A stretch of DNA of 64,000 nucleotides from the NCBI RefSeq assembly GCF_019104765.1, contig NZ_JAHRXJ010000002.1, positions 291,879-355,878 of the forward strand. Direction: 5' to 3'. Numbering within the stretch: the stretch's first letter is position 1; each line of letters begins with the position of its first letter. The translations under genes and the position numbers were made by a program. The notes beneath the pieces were generated by a model, which was not told the DNA's origin, did not search any database, and saw only the letters and a list, made by a program, of their open reading frames with translations. Shown one piece after another: positions 39,648 to 47,972 of this stretch. This DNA comes from Synechococcus sp. HK05. Its GTDB lineage: Bacteria; Cyanobacteriota; Cyanobacteriia; PCC-6307; Cyanobiaceae.

Positions 39648-41759
39648 GTGTCAGCCCCTCGCCTCCATCCCCGCACGATCGAGGCCGTTAAGGAACGCGC
39701 TGACATCGTTGATGTGGTGGGTGAGCACGTGGTGCTCAAGAAGAAGGGCCGCGAGTTCGTCGGGGTCTGTCCGTTCCACGACGACAAATCGCCGTCGATG
39801 ACGGTGTCGCCGGCCAAGCAGTTCTACTACTGCTTCTCCTGCGGGGCCGGCGGCAACGCGATCAAGTTCCTGATGGAACTGCAGCGCCAGAGTTTCAGCG
39901 ATGTGGTGCTGGAGCTGGCGCGCAAATACCAGCTGCCAGTGGAAACCCTGGAGGGGCCGCAGCAGGAGCGGTTGCGGCAGCAGCTGTCGCGCCGCGATCA
40001 GCTGCATAAGGTGCTGGCCCTGGCTGCCGGATGGTTTCGCAGCCAGCTGCGCAGCCCAGAAGGTGCTTCCGCCCTCGCCTATCTGCGCGAGCAGCGGGGG
40101 CTGAGCGAAACCACCCTGGAGAGCTTCGGCCTCGGCTATGCGCCGGAGCGTTGGGATGGCTTGCTCAGCCACCTGCAACAGGTGGAGGGCTACACCCCCG
40201 AGCTGCTGGAGGCCGCGGGCCTGGTGGTGCCGCGCCGCGGTGGCGATGGGTTCTACGACCGCTTCCGCCATCGCGTGATGGTGCCGATCTGTGATCGCCA
40301 AGGCCGGATCATCGGCTTTGGTGGCCGCAGCCTCGATGGCGGCGAACCGAAGTATCTGAACTCCCCGGAAACGGAGGTGTTTGAGAAGGGCAAGCACCTC
40401 TTCGGCCTCGACAAGGCGGTGAACGCCATCCGCAAGGACGACCGCGCGGTGGTGGTGGAGGGTTATTTCGATGTGATTGCCCTGCACGCCGCCGGCATCA
40501 CCAACGCCGTGGCGGCCCTTGGCACGGCTCTTAGCAGCCAGCAGATCACCCAGCTCTGCCGCTGCTGCGATGGCAAGCGCCTGATCCTCAACTTCGACAC
40601 CGATCGCGCCGGGGTGCGCGCCGCCCAGCGGGCCATCGGTGAGGTGGAGCAGCTGGCGCTGCAGGGTCAGCTGGAGCTGCGGGTGCTGCATCTGCCTGCC
40701 GGTAAAGACCCCGACGAGTTCCTCAAGGAGCACGGCGCCGGCGAGTACCGCTCCCTGCTGGATCAGGCACCGCTTTGGCTCGATTGGCAGATCGATCAGG
40801 TGCTGGAGGGCCGTGACCTGGCCCGCTCCGATCAGTTCCAGCAGTCGGTGAGCGAGCTGGTGGTGCTGCTGGGCAAGCTGCCCGCCAGCGCCGTGCGCTC
40901 CCGCTACCTCCAACAGGTGGCCGAGCGGCTCAGCGGCGGACAGGCACGCCTGGCCCTGCAGCTTGAAGACGACCTGCGCCAGCAGGTGAAAGGCCAGCGC
41001 TGGCACGGCCGCTCCCAGCGCTGGGAGCAGCCCGGTGAGGCGGGCCTGCGGGAGCGGGCCGAAGCCGAGCTCTTGCGGCTGTATCTGCACTGCCCCACGC
41101 ACCGGGGCACGATCCGCGCCGAACTGCGCCGCCGCGAGCTCGATGATTTCGCCCTCGCCCACCACCGCCAGCTCTGGGCGGCGATCAGCTCCCTCGAGGA
41201 GGACAACCTCGGCGTGGGTCGGCTGGAGGCGATCAACCGAGGCAGCGATCCCGGGATGGAGCTGGCGGATCTGGAGCTGCCGCGGTTGCTCTCCGATCAG
41301 CTGTTGCTGAGCGATGCCGAGAGCCCGTCGGATCTGCTCACCCGGCTCACGCCGCTGCTCGAGCCCACCGATGTGCAGCGCCTTGCGTTGGCCAACCCCC
41401 TGTTGCAGTTGCGGGGGGCCACGGCGTCGCTGGAGCGGCAGCGCAGCCTCAAGCGCTGCCGCCACCTGCTCAATGCCTGGAGCTCCCAGCGCCTCGAAAC
41501 CCTGGAGCGTTGCATCGCCCGCCTGTTGGAGGAGGGCCAGGCCGCCCCAGCGGAGCCAGCTGCCGATCAGCCGCTGCAGCCCGTCGCCCTGGATATGGAA
41601 GCGCGCATCGAGGCGATGTTCGCCGATCTCAACGGCGATGCTCTGCGCTTTCAGGAGCTCTATTACAACGAGCGCCAGCACATCGCCCACCTCGATCAGC
41701 AGCGCCGCGCTGGCTTTGAAGATGTGCTGCAGGAGCAAGCGGATTCGCTCACAGCCTGA
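39648..41759 (+). CDS. dnaG: DnaG primase
   Basis: A 703-residue primase. The CHC2 zinc finger is C41, H44, C62, C65 (CPFHDD ... YYCFSCGAGGN); the catalytic TOPRIM core has VVVEGYFDVIALHAAG near residue 270 and LNFDTDRAGVRAA; the C-terminal third is the DnaB-binding helical region. GTG start at 39648. Confidence 0.96.
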   Translation: MSAPRLHPRTIEAVKERADIVDVVGEHVVLKKKGREFVGVCPFHDDKSPSMTVSPAKQFYYCFSCGAGGNAIKFLMELQRQSFSDVVLELARKYQLPVETLEGPQQERLRQQLSRRDQLHKVLALAAGWFRSQLRSPEGASALAYLREQRGLSETTLESFGLGYAPERWDGLLSHLQQVEGYTPELLEAAGLVVPRRGGDGFYDRFRHRVMVPICDRQGRIIGFGGRSLDGGEPKYLNSPETEVFEKGKHLFGLDKAVNAIRKDDRAVVVEGYFDVIALHAAGITNAVAALGTALSSQQITQLCRCCDGKRLILNFDTDRAGVRAAQRAIGEVEQLALQGQLELRVLHLPAGKDPDEFLKEHGAGEYRSLLDQAPLWLDWQIDQVLEGRDLARSDQFQQSVSELVVLLGKLPASAVRSRYLQQVAERLSGGQARLALQLEDDLRQQVKGQRWHGRSQRWEQPGEAGLRERAEAELLRLYLHCPTHRGTIRAELRRRELDDFALAHHRQLWAAISSLEEDNLGVGRLEAINRGSDPGMELADLELPRLLSDQLLLSDAESPSDLLTRLTPLLEPTDVQRLALANPLLQLRGATASLERQRSLKRCRHLLNAWSSQRLETLERCIARLLEEGQAAPAEPAADQPLQPVALDMEARIEAMFADLNGDALRFQELYYNERQHIAHLDQQRRAGFEDVLQEQADSLTA

Positions 41760-41793
41760 GCGTCTGGCGCCTCAGCTCTGGTAAGACACAGGG

Positions 41794-42078
41794 ATGCCTT
41801 CTTTCCCCATCCGCCGCTTGATCGGCGCCTGCCTGGTTGCCAGCGCTGCCTCCGTCCTGGCCGCTCCTGCCCAGGCCAGCATGATCGACCAGATCATCTT
41901 CAAGAAGTGCTCGGAGGCCATGGCCGACGACTTCCAGAAGGCTGGCAAAACACCGCCCGACGGCATGGTGGCTGACACCTGCAACTGCGTGGTGGAGCAG
42001 GTGGGTAAGCGCCAGACGATCGAACAGGCCAAAACCTTCTGCAGCAAGCAGAGCTTGCAGAAATACGGGCAGCCTTGA
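41794..42078 (+). CDS. Small secreted four-cysteine protein
   Basis: A 94-residue protein with a clear signal peptide (residues 1-28, IGACLVASAASVLAAPAQA) and a mature part of about 66 residues with four cysteines (KKCSEAM, DTCNCVV, KTFCSKQ), likely two periplasmic disulfides. No family recognised with confidence. Ends 3 bases before convergent umuC. Confidence 0.72.
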   Translation: MPSFPIRRLIGACLVASAASVLAAPAQASMIDQIIFKKCSEAMADDFQKAGKTPPDGMVADTCNCVVEQVGKRQTIEQAKTFCSKQSLQKYGQP

Positions 42079-42081
42079 TCG

Positions 42082-43359
42082 TTAGCGAGCCCAGGCCGTG
42101 GGCAGATCGTTGAGCCGGGTGGTGGCGGCGCGCGAGAGCTGTTCGCGCCGCATCATCCAGCCGGGTGCAAGGCCGCAGGCGGCCCACTGCACCGTGCCTC
42201 GGCCGTAGCGGCGATTGAGCCCATCGATGCTCTGCATCAGGGCCGCTCGTCGCTGCTGTTCCGGCTCCGGCAGCGGTGCCAGCAGGTGGTGTTGCAGCTG
42301 GTCCTGGCTTTGCAGCTCCTGCAGCAGCACCCCGGCTTTGGCAAAGCGTTTGTGGGGCCGGTAGATCACCGCCACCAGCGGCAGGGCGGCCTGCAGCAGG
42401 GCGGCGGTGTCGTTGCTGGCCACCGCCAGGGCGGTGCTGGCGGCCTGGCTGTAGAAGCCGGGGCTGAAGGGGCTGGTGCGGGCAAACACCGTGAGCCGGC
42501 CGCTGCACTGCTGCTGGCGGCGCAGTTTCTCGGCAGCTCGCACCACGTAGGTGGCGACGGCCTGGCGCAGTTCGTCTTCGCTGACGATCGCCCGGCTGAA
42601 GCTGCGGCTCACGCAGGTTTCGCGCTTGGCGCTCGGCCCCTGCTCCAGGGGCAGGCAGCTCACCCCCTGCAGCTCCAGCTGGAGCCGCAGGCCCACCACG
42701 CCAGCCTTGGCCCGCAGCTCGCCGCTGGCCATGTCGCGCAGCTGGCGGGCATTGGCGATGCCCCGCAGCCGGCACCAGCGGCCCAGCTGGCGGCCCACCC
42801 CCCAGATCTCTTCCACGGGGGTGAGCTCCAGCCAGGGATCGGGGTTGGCTTCGCGGCCCAGGTCGAACACGCCCGCATGGCGCCGATCCCCCTTGGCGAT
42901 GCGGTTGGCGAGTTTGGCCAGCACCTTGCTGGAGGCCAGGCCGATGGCGATCGGCAGACCCAGGTTGTGGCGGATGCGGCTGCGCAGCTCCGCGGCCCAG
43001 GTGCTGAGGTCGCCGTGCCGTGGGCGCGGCAGCCGGGCGAAGGCCTCATCGATGGAATAGATCTCCAGCTCCGCCACAAACGGCTCGAGGCTGCTCATCA
43101 GCCGCTGGCTCATGTCGCCGTAGAGGGCGTAATTGGAGCTGCGCACCACCACGCCGTGGCTGGCCAGCTGCCCGGCGATCTGGAAATAGGGCTTGCCCAT
43201 GGCGATTCCCAGCTGCCGCGCTTCGCTGCTGCGCGACACCACGCAGCCGTCGTTGTTGGAGAGCACCACCACCGGCCGGCCGATCAGGTCCGGTTCGAAG
43301 GCCTGCTCGCAGGAGGCGTAGAAGTTGTTGGCGTCGATCAGCGCCAGCACATCAGCCAT
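42082..43359 (-). CDS. umuC: UmuC, Y-family DNA polymerase V catalytic subunit
   Basis: A 425-residue translesion polymerase. Catalytic residues lie in ALIDANNFYASCEQAF (residues 6-21) and YSIDEAFARL near residue 102; the little-finger domain and the C-terminal UmuC extension (DUF4113-like, MQSIDGLNRRYGRGTVQWA) follow. It overlaps umuD by 8 bases, giving the standard umuD-umuC operon. Confidence 0.95.
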   Translation of the reverse strand: MADVLALIDANNFYASCEQAFEPDLIGRPVVVLSNNDGCVVSRSSEARQLGIAMGKPYFQIAGQLASHGVVVRSSNYALYGDMSQRLMSSLEPFVAELEIYSIDEAFARLPRPRHGDLSTWAAELRSRIRHNLGLPIAIGLASSKVLAKLANRIAKGDRRHAGVFDLGREANPDPWLELTPVEEIWGVGRQLGRWCRLRGIANARQLRDMASGELRAKAGVVGLRLQLELQGVSCLPLEQGPSAKRETCVSRSFSRAIVSEDELRQAVATYVVRAAEKLRRQQQCSGRLTVFARTSPFSPGFYSQAASTALAVASNDTAALLQAALPLVAVIYRPHKRFAKAGVLLQELQSQDQLQHHLLAPLPEPEQQRRAALMQSIDGLNRRYGRGTVQWAACGLAPGWMMRREQLSRAATTRLNDLPTAWAR

Positions 43360-43792
43360 GGCGCGTGAGGGTGTGGATCACGTGGATCGCCACGCCCCAG
43401 ATCTGCACGTCGCCGCAGTGATGCAGCTCCAGGGGCGGATAGGCGCTGTTGGCCGCTTCCAGCCGCAGCCGGCCGTGGTGGCGCACCAGGCGTTTGAGGG
43501 TGAAGGCGCCATCGAGCACCGCCACCACGATCAGGCCGGGACGTGGCTCGAGGCTGCGGTCGACCAGCAGCAGATCACCGTGCTGGATGCCGGCCTCGAT
43601 CATCGAATCGCCGCTCACCCGCAGGAAAAAGGTGCTGCTGGGGTGGCGGATCAGGGCTTCGTTGAGGTCGATGCCCACATCGATGTAGTCGTCGGCGGGG
43701 CTGGGGAAGCCGGCGGCCACGGTGCAGCTGGCCAGGGGAAGCCGTAGAGGGCGCCGCAGGCCGCGCAGGCCACCGATCAACAGGAGTGACAC
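43352..43792 (-). CDS. umuD: UmuD, SOS mutagenesis protein (S24/LexA-like peptidase)
   Basis: A 146-residue self-cleaving protein. The Ser-Lys dyad is S63 (SGDSM) and K100 (FTLKRL); the cleavage site is the Ala-Gly at about 27-28 in AAGFPSPADDY, matching the Cys-Gly of E. coli UmuD. The GTG start is at 43792. A LexA-like box lies 30 bases upstream, so SOS control is expected. Confidence 0.94.
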   Translation of the reverse strand: MSLLLIGGLRGLRRPLRLPLASCTVAAGFPSPADDYIDVGIDLNEALIRHPSSTFFLRVSGDSMIEAGIQHGDLLLVDRSLEPRPGLIVVAVLDGAFTLKRLVRHHGRLRLEAANSAYPPLELHHCGDVQIWGVAIHVIHTLTRHG

Positions 43793-43822
43793 AGGCGCAC
43801 CCGGCGAGCTTCCGCGCAGGCT

Positions 43823-43836
43823 AGTTCATCTGTACT
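43823..43836 (-). promoter_or_regulatory. LexA-like SOS box upstream of umuDC
   Basis: On the minus strand the 14 bases read AGTACAGATGAACT, one mismatch from the cyanobacterial LexA consensus RGTACNNNDGTWCB. It lies 30 bases before the umuD start, a normal operator position, and beside the only gene pair here known to be SOS-regulated. Confidence 0.7.
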
Positions 43837-43945
43837 TGTCTGCGCCTCCCCTGCTCTCGCCCCATCGTTTCGCTGTCGGGTCTCGGGTAGCCGGGATCCG
43901 CGCTGCTCGTCAGACTTCGCGGCAGATCGCAATCACGGAGAGCGG

Positions 43946-45073
43946 ATGGCCAAGGCAACGGCATGGCGCCGGCGCGCCCTCGGGGTGCTCGCGGCCGTGG
44001 GGCTTCTCGGCGGACAGGGGCTGCCGGCTCAGGCCTGCACCAGCTTTGTGCTCAAGGGTTCCGATGGTGGCCGCGTTTACGCGCGCACGATGGAGTTCGG
44101 TCAGCCGCTCAACAGCCAGGCGGTGCTGATCCAGCGCGGCACACCACTGCGCGGCAACGGCCCCGATGGAAAAATCGGCAATGGCCTGGCCTGGACCAGC
44201 CGCTATGCCGTGGTGGGCCTCAATGCCCTTGGCCTCAAGGACATCGTTCCCGATGGCATGAACGAGAAGGGCCTCGCCGGTGGCCTTCTCTATTTCGCCG
44301 GCTACGCCAAGTTTCAAGCCGTGCCGGCGGGGCAGACCCAGCGCTCGATCAACAGCGCCCAGCTGCTCACCTACGTGCTCACCAACTTCGCCACGGTGGA
44401 GGAGGTGAAGCGCGGTTTGCCGAAGGTTCTGGTGAACGGCGCCAGCGTGCCGGCCTTCGGTGGGCCGCTGCCGATTCACATGACCCTGCACGACCGCAGT
44501 GGCAAAAGCCTCTCGGTGGAATACATCAACGGTGAGCTCACCATGATGGATAACCCCACCGGCACGTACACCAACGATCCGCCGTTCCCCTATCACCTGG
44601 CAGCCGCGGGTAACTACGCCAATCTCAGCGCGATGCCACCGGCGGAGATGAACGTGAATGGCCTCAAGCTGCCGCCTGCCAGCACCGGCGCCGGCTTGCA
44701 CGGCCTGCCGGGTGATTTCCTCGCCACCTCCCGCTTCATCCGCGCGCTCACCCTCAGCCGCTTCGCGCCCACCAACCTCACCACCCAGCAGCAGGTGGGC
44801 ACCGCCTTCCGCATCCTGGGCCAGTTCGATCTACCGCCCGGCAGCGTGATGTTGCCGGCCGGTGGCGCTTTCGGTGGCGCCGGTTCCAGCACCACCTACG
44901 AGATCACGGAGTGGAGCGTGGCGGCCGATCAGAAAAACCTGGTGTACTACATCCAGACCTACGACAACCCTGGGCTGCGCAGTCTCAATTTCGATCAGCT
45001 GCCCCTCGATGGCGGTGCGATCAAGGTGATGCCGCTCAACCAGCCCACGCAGATCACGGTGCTCCAGCCCTGA
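43946..45073 (+). CDS. Exported choloylglycine-hydrolase-family (Ntn) amidase
   Basis: A 375-residue linear C-N amide hydrolase. Residues 1-30 are a signal peptide ending PAQA, so that cleavage exposes C31 (CTSFVLKG) as the N-terminal nucleophile. Other family residues appear in RTMEFG and the NEKGLAGGLLYF segment. Relatives cleave bile-salt, penicillin V or N-acyl-homoserine-lactone amides; in cyanobacteria the substrate is not known. The 150-base gap upstream also carries the umuDC promoter region. Confidence 0.88.
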   Translation: MAKATAWRRRALGVLAAVGLLGGQGLPAQACTSFVLKGSDGGRVYARTMEFGQPLNSQAVLIQRGTPLRGNGPDGKIGNGLAWTSRYAVVGLNALGLKDIVPDGMNEKGLAGGLLYFAGYAKFQAVPAGQTQRSINSAQLLTYVLTNFATVEEVKRGLPKVLVNGASVPAFGGPLPIHMTLHDRSGKSLSVEYINGELTMMDNPTGTYTNDPPFPYHLAAAGNYANLSAMPPAEMNVNGLKLPPASTGAGLHGLPGDFLATSRFIRALTLSRFAPTNLTTQQQVGTAFRILGQFDLPPGSVMLPAGGAFGGAGSSTTYEITEWSVAADQKNLVYYIQTYDNPGLRSLNFDQLPLDGGAIKVMPLNQPTQITVLQP

Positions 45074-45086
45074 AGCATCGCCCGAT

Positions 45087-45524
45087 TCAGTCCTCCTCGT
45101 CGCCTTCCAGCAGCAGTTGCTGGAAGGCGGTGTAAAGCTCCAGCTCCTCGCTGTTGGCGGCAGGGCGCCGCTGGCGGTTGGGGCGCAGTTCGTTGCTGGC
45201 GCCGCGCGGCTGCAGGCCGCCAGGGGCCGCGGGGCCCTGGGGGTTCTGCCGTTGGAGTTCGCGACGTTGCTCTGCCTGGCGTTGGCGCTGCTGATCAGCC
45301 TCCGCCTGGCGCAGTCGATCCATCAGATGCGGCGGCACGTTGCCATCGGGGCTCACCTGCATCAGCTCGCGGAACAGGGCCTGGGGGTCGGTTTCCGTTT
45401 CCACCCGGTGGCGCTGTTGGCTGGCTGGGGGAGGTGTTGGCTCCGCTTCCGGCTTGGGTAGCGGTTTGGGCAGGCTGCGGCCCAGCTGCTGCAGGCGCTC
45501 AAGGCTGCGGGCGTCAAAGCTCAT
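45087..45524 (-). CDS. Hypothetical charged, largely disordered protein
   Basis: A 145-residue protein: an N-terminal helix (SFDARSLERLQQLGRSLP), a Pro/Glu linker, an amphipathic middle (ALFRELMQVSPDGNVPPHLMDRLRQAE), a Q/R-rich coiled stretch (residues 75-115) and a conserved-looking end ELELYTAFQQLLLEGDEED. No family recognised. It lies 13 bases after the pentapeptide-repeat gene. Confidence 0.65.
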   Translation of the reverse strand: MSFDARSLERLQQLGRSLPKPLPKPEAEPTPPPASQQRHRVETETDPQALFRELMQVSPDGNVPPHLMDRLRQAEADQQRQRQAEQRRELQRQNPQGPAAPGGLQPRGASNELRPNRQRRPAANSEELELYTAFQQLLLEGDEED

Positions 45525-45537
45525 GGGGTGGCTCTCC

Positions 45538-46023
45538 TCAGCTGCACTCGAGGGTGTCGCGGGTGTTGCGGCCGGTCACGGGGTTGGTGCCGCTGGCGCT
45601 GGCGCAGAGGGTTTTCAGCACATCGCCCCGGAAGGGAACGTTGCTGAAATCGGCCCCTTCGATCAGCACGTTGTTGAAGCGGGTGTTGAAGGCGAAGGCG
45701 TTTTCGAGCACGGCGTTGCGCAGGTCGGTGCCGTCGAGCACCGCCGAGTCGAGGGTGGCGTCGGTGAGGTCGGCGCCGGAGAGGTTGGCGTCTTGGAGCT
45801 TCGCTCCAAACAGACTGGCGCCGCGCAGGTCGGAGCCGTGGAAATCCGCCTCCCGCAGGTTGGTGAGGTTGAAGGTGGCGCCGCGCAGATCCATGCCGGC
45901 GAAGTCGTGGCCGATCAGCACCTGCTTGGCCACATCCATGGCCGCCTGGGCCGTGGGGGCCGCCAGCAGCAGGGCCAGAGGTAGCAGCAGGAGCGAGAAC
46001 AGCGGTCGCAGCAGGCGGCCCAT
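45538..46023 (-). CDS. Exported pentapeptide-repeat protein
   Basis: A 161-residue protein with a signal peptide (residues 1-28) and about 17 pentapeptide A(D/N)LxX units from residue 40 on (DLRGATFNLTNLREADFHGSD and on), which build a right-handed quadrilateral beta helix. It then ends with a Cys pair (TLCASASG ... DTLECS). Cyanobacterial lumenal pentapeptide proteins of this size exist, but their function is unknown. The ATG at 46023 heads the signal peptide. Confidence 0.87.
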   Translation of the reverse strand: MGRLLRPLFSLLLLPLALLLAAPTAQAAMDVAKQVLIGHDFAGMDLRGATFNLTNLREADFHGSDLRGASLFGAKLQDANLSGADLTDATLDSAVLDGTDLRNAVLENAFAFNTRFNNVLIEGADFSNVPFRGDVLKTLCASASGTNPVTGRNTRDTLECS

Positions 46024-46162
46024 CGGATCGGGATCGGGTCGGCCAACCCTAGGCAGCCTGTCGCGATCACCACCAACGCTTTGGAGGGCTTCTCCTAATC
46101 TCCGCCTCACTGCATCGATCGATGCAGCCCCTTGTCGCCGAATCGAACTGCGAGCGTTCGCG

Positions 46163-46393
46163 ATGGGCAATCCGATCGACCAAGACACCTTCCTGGCTCG
46201 GGCCCGATCCCGCTTCGGGGATCGCTACGACTACAGCGCCATCGTTTACAAGAGCTTCAAAACGCCGATCAAGATCCGCTGCAAGGAGCATCCGGTGCGG
46301 TGGATTTCGATCACACCGGAGCGCCACCTGGTGACCACCGGCGGCTGCAAATACTGCTTGCGGGCCCTGCGGGGGCAGCTGCCCGGCGAGTGA
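46163..46393 (+). CDS. Stand-alone DUF723-like small protein
   Basis: A 76-residue protein that is a single DUF723-like unit: FLARARSRFGDRYDYSAIVYKSFKTPIKIRCKEHPVRW then ERHLVTTGGCKYC. It has the paired Cys/His spacing (C-x-E-H, then C-x-x-C) of a small zinc ribbon. DUF723 modules usually occur repeated or fused to homing or restriction-type endonucleases; here the protein is alone. The neighbour downstream is the nuclease-fold YraN. Function unknown. Confidence 0.72.
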   Translation: MGNPIDQDTFLARARSRFGDRYDYSAIVYKSFKTPIKIRCKEHPVRWISITPERHLVTTGGCKYCLRALRGQLPGE

Positions 46394-46438
46394 GCTGCTG
46401 CAGGGGAATGCTCAGGCTTGATGGGGGCATCGGCAGCG

Positions 46439-46810
46439 ATGGCGATCAGCGTGAGCCAGCGGCGCGGCAATTGGGCCGAACAGCGGGCCCTGCGCCTGTT
46501 GCGGGCAGCCGGCTGGCAGCTGCTGGATCAGCAGTGGCGCTGCCGCTGGGGGGAACTTGATCTGCTGCTCCATAAGCCGCAGCGGCTGCTGCTGGTGGAG
46601 GTGAAAAGCCGCGTGCGATCCGGGCGGGACGGCTGGGGCCTGGCCAGCTTCACGGCGCGCAAGCGGGCTCGCCTGAGCTGCGCCTATCGCTGTTGGCTGG
46701 CGGCTCATCCCCGCTATCAACACTGCAGCCTGGAGCTGGTGCTGGCCTTGGTACCGCAACCGCCGGCTAAGGAGCCGGTGCGCTGGATTCGCTGTTGGCT
46801 GGGGGCGTAG
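46439..46810 (+). CDS. yraN: YraN/UPF0102 family nuclease-fold protein
   Basis: About 123 residues with the UPF0102 pattern: GNWAEQRALRLLRAAGW then GELDLLLHKPQRLLLVEVKSR, the D-x-n-E-x-K arrangement of the restriction-endonuclease-like fold. Role unknown; sometimes linked to recombination. Start is ATG 46439, with 46421 an alternative. Its last 44 bases overlap the convergent small secreted gene. Confidence 0.85.
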   Translation: MAISVSQRRGNWAEQRALRLLRAAGWQLLDQQWRCRWGELDLLLHKPQRLLLVEVKSRVRSGRDGWGLASFTARKRARLSCAYRCWLAAHPRYQHCSLELVLALVPQPPAKEPVRWIRCWLGA

Positions 46811-47066
46811 GGGTGGTGGTGTAGTCGACGGTGCAGATGTAGCGGTAATTGCCGATGGTCACGTTCACAACGGTGCAGTGCGTGTTGGTCACGGTGGCAT
46901 TGGCCGGCAGTTGTTCTTCGGCACGTTCGATCGCGTTTTTCTTGTTCCACATCGATTCGGCGGTGATCGATCCGGCCTGGGCTTGAGGGGCACAGGCCAG
47001 CACGAGCGCTGCGGCGGCTGGCACTGCGGCGAGCCAGCTGGAGACGGCGAGGTGGCGCATCGGCAT
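46767..47066 (-). CDS. Small secreted protein, unknown
   Basis: A 99-residue protein with a signal peptide (SSWLAAVPAAAALVLACAPQAQA) and a mature part ITAESMWNKKNAIERAEEQLPANATVTNTHCTVVNVTIGNYRYICTVDY with two cysteines, then a Pro/Ser-rich tail. A possible lipoprotein Cys is in LVLACAP, but the residues around it are not a good lipobox. The second ATG at 47060 is equally usable. Confidence 0.65.
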   Translation of the reverse strand: MPMRHLAVSSWLAAVPAAAALVLACAPQAQAGSITAESMWNKKNAIERAEEQLPANATVTNTHCTVVNVTIGNYRYICTVDYTTTPTPPANSESSAPAP

Positions 47067-47150
47067 GGGGTGGATGGTCTTGTGTTTAACCCCGTTGGCG
47101 GCTGCCGGCCAGGGAGCAATCTGGAAGCAGGCTCTGTGGCGCACCGATCG

Positions 47151-47963
47151 ATGACCTTCGCGGCCCACCGCACCCGCAAACGCTTTGGTCAGCATTGGCT
47201 CAAGGATGAGCGGGTGTTGGATCAGATCCTGGCGGCGGCAGACTTGCGGGCCGCCGACACCGTGTTGGAGGTGGGGCCTGGGCGTGGCGCCCTCACGGAG
47301 CGGTTGCTGGCTTCTCCCGCGGCGGCGGTGCGGGCCGTGGAGCTGGATCGCGATCTGGTGGAGGGGTTGCAGGAGCGCTTTGGTGGCGATCCCCGCTTTG
47401 AACTCACGCCTGGGGATGTGCTGGCGGTGCCGCTGCCGGAGGCCGGGATCGTGGTAGCCAACATCCCGTACAACATCACAGGGCCCCTGCTGGAGCGGCT
47501 GGTAGGGCGGCTCGATCGCCCTGTGCCGCAGCCCTATCGGCGCCTGGTGCTGCTGATGCAACAGGAGGTGGGGGAGCGCATTCGCGCCAGGCCCGGCAGC
47601 AGCGCCTACTCAGCCTTGAGCGTGCGCATGCAGCTGCTGGCCCGGTGCAGCACGGTGTGCCAGGTGCCGCCCCGCTGTTTTCAACCACCGCCGAAGGTGA
47701 TGAGCGAGGTGGTGGCGATCGATCCGCTGCCGGTGGATCAGCAGCTGGATCCCGCTCTGGCCCGCACCGTGGAAACTCTGCTGCGCCGCTGTTTTGCTGC
47801 CCGCCGCAAGATGTTGCGCAACACCCTGGCCGGGTTGCAGCCGCCCGATCAGCTGGCAGGCCTCACCGCTGAAGCCGGGATTGGCTTGGAGCAGCGGCCC
47901 CAGGAGGTGGCGCCGGAGTGTTGGGTGGCGTTGGCGGCGGGCTTGAATCGGCTCACCGCCTGA
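47151..47963 (+). CDS. rsmA: RsmA (KsgA), 16S rRNA m6,2A1518/1519 dimethyltransferase
   Basis: A 270-residue enzyme that dimethylates two adenines of helix 45 in late 30S assembly. It opens with RKRFGQHWLKDERVLDQIL, has the SAM loop VLEVGPGRGALTERL near residue 38 and the catalytic NIPYNIT near residue 105. The ATG at 47151 is used because the family N terminus starts there. Followed 9 bases later by ispE, a common rsmA-ispE pairing. Confidence 0.96.
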   Translation: MTFAAHRTRKRFGQHWLKDERVLDQILAAADLRAADTVLEVGPGRGALTERLLASPAAAVRAVELDRDLVEGLQERFGGDPRFELTPGDVLAVPLPEAGIVVANIPYNITGPLLERLVGRLDRPVPQPYRRLVLLMQQEVGERIRARPGSSAYSALSVRMQLLARCSTVCQVPPRCFQPPPKVMSEVVAIDPLPVDQQLDPALARTVETLLRRCFAARRKMLRNTLAGLQPPDQLAGLTAEAGIGLEQRPQEVAPECWVALAAGLNRLTA

Positions 47964-47972
47964 ACCCCACGC

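Noticed and set aside
39651..41738. 695-codon minus-strand frame opposite dnaG
   Set aside because: Antisense shadow of dnaG with Leu/Gln/His-rich composition and no family features.
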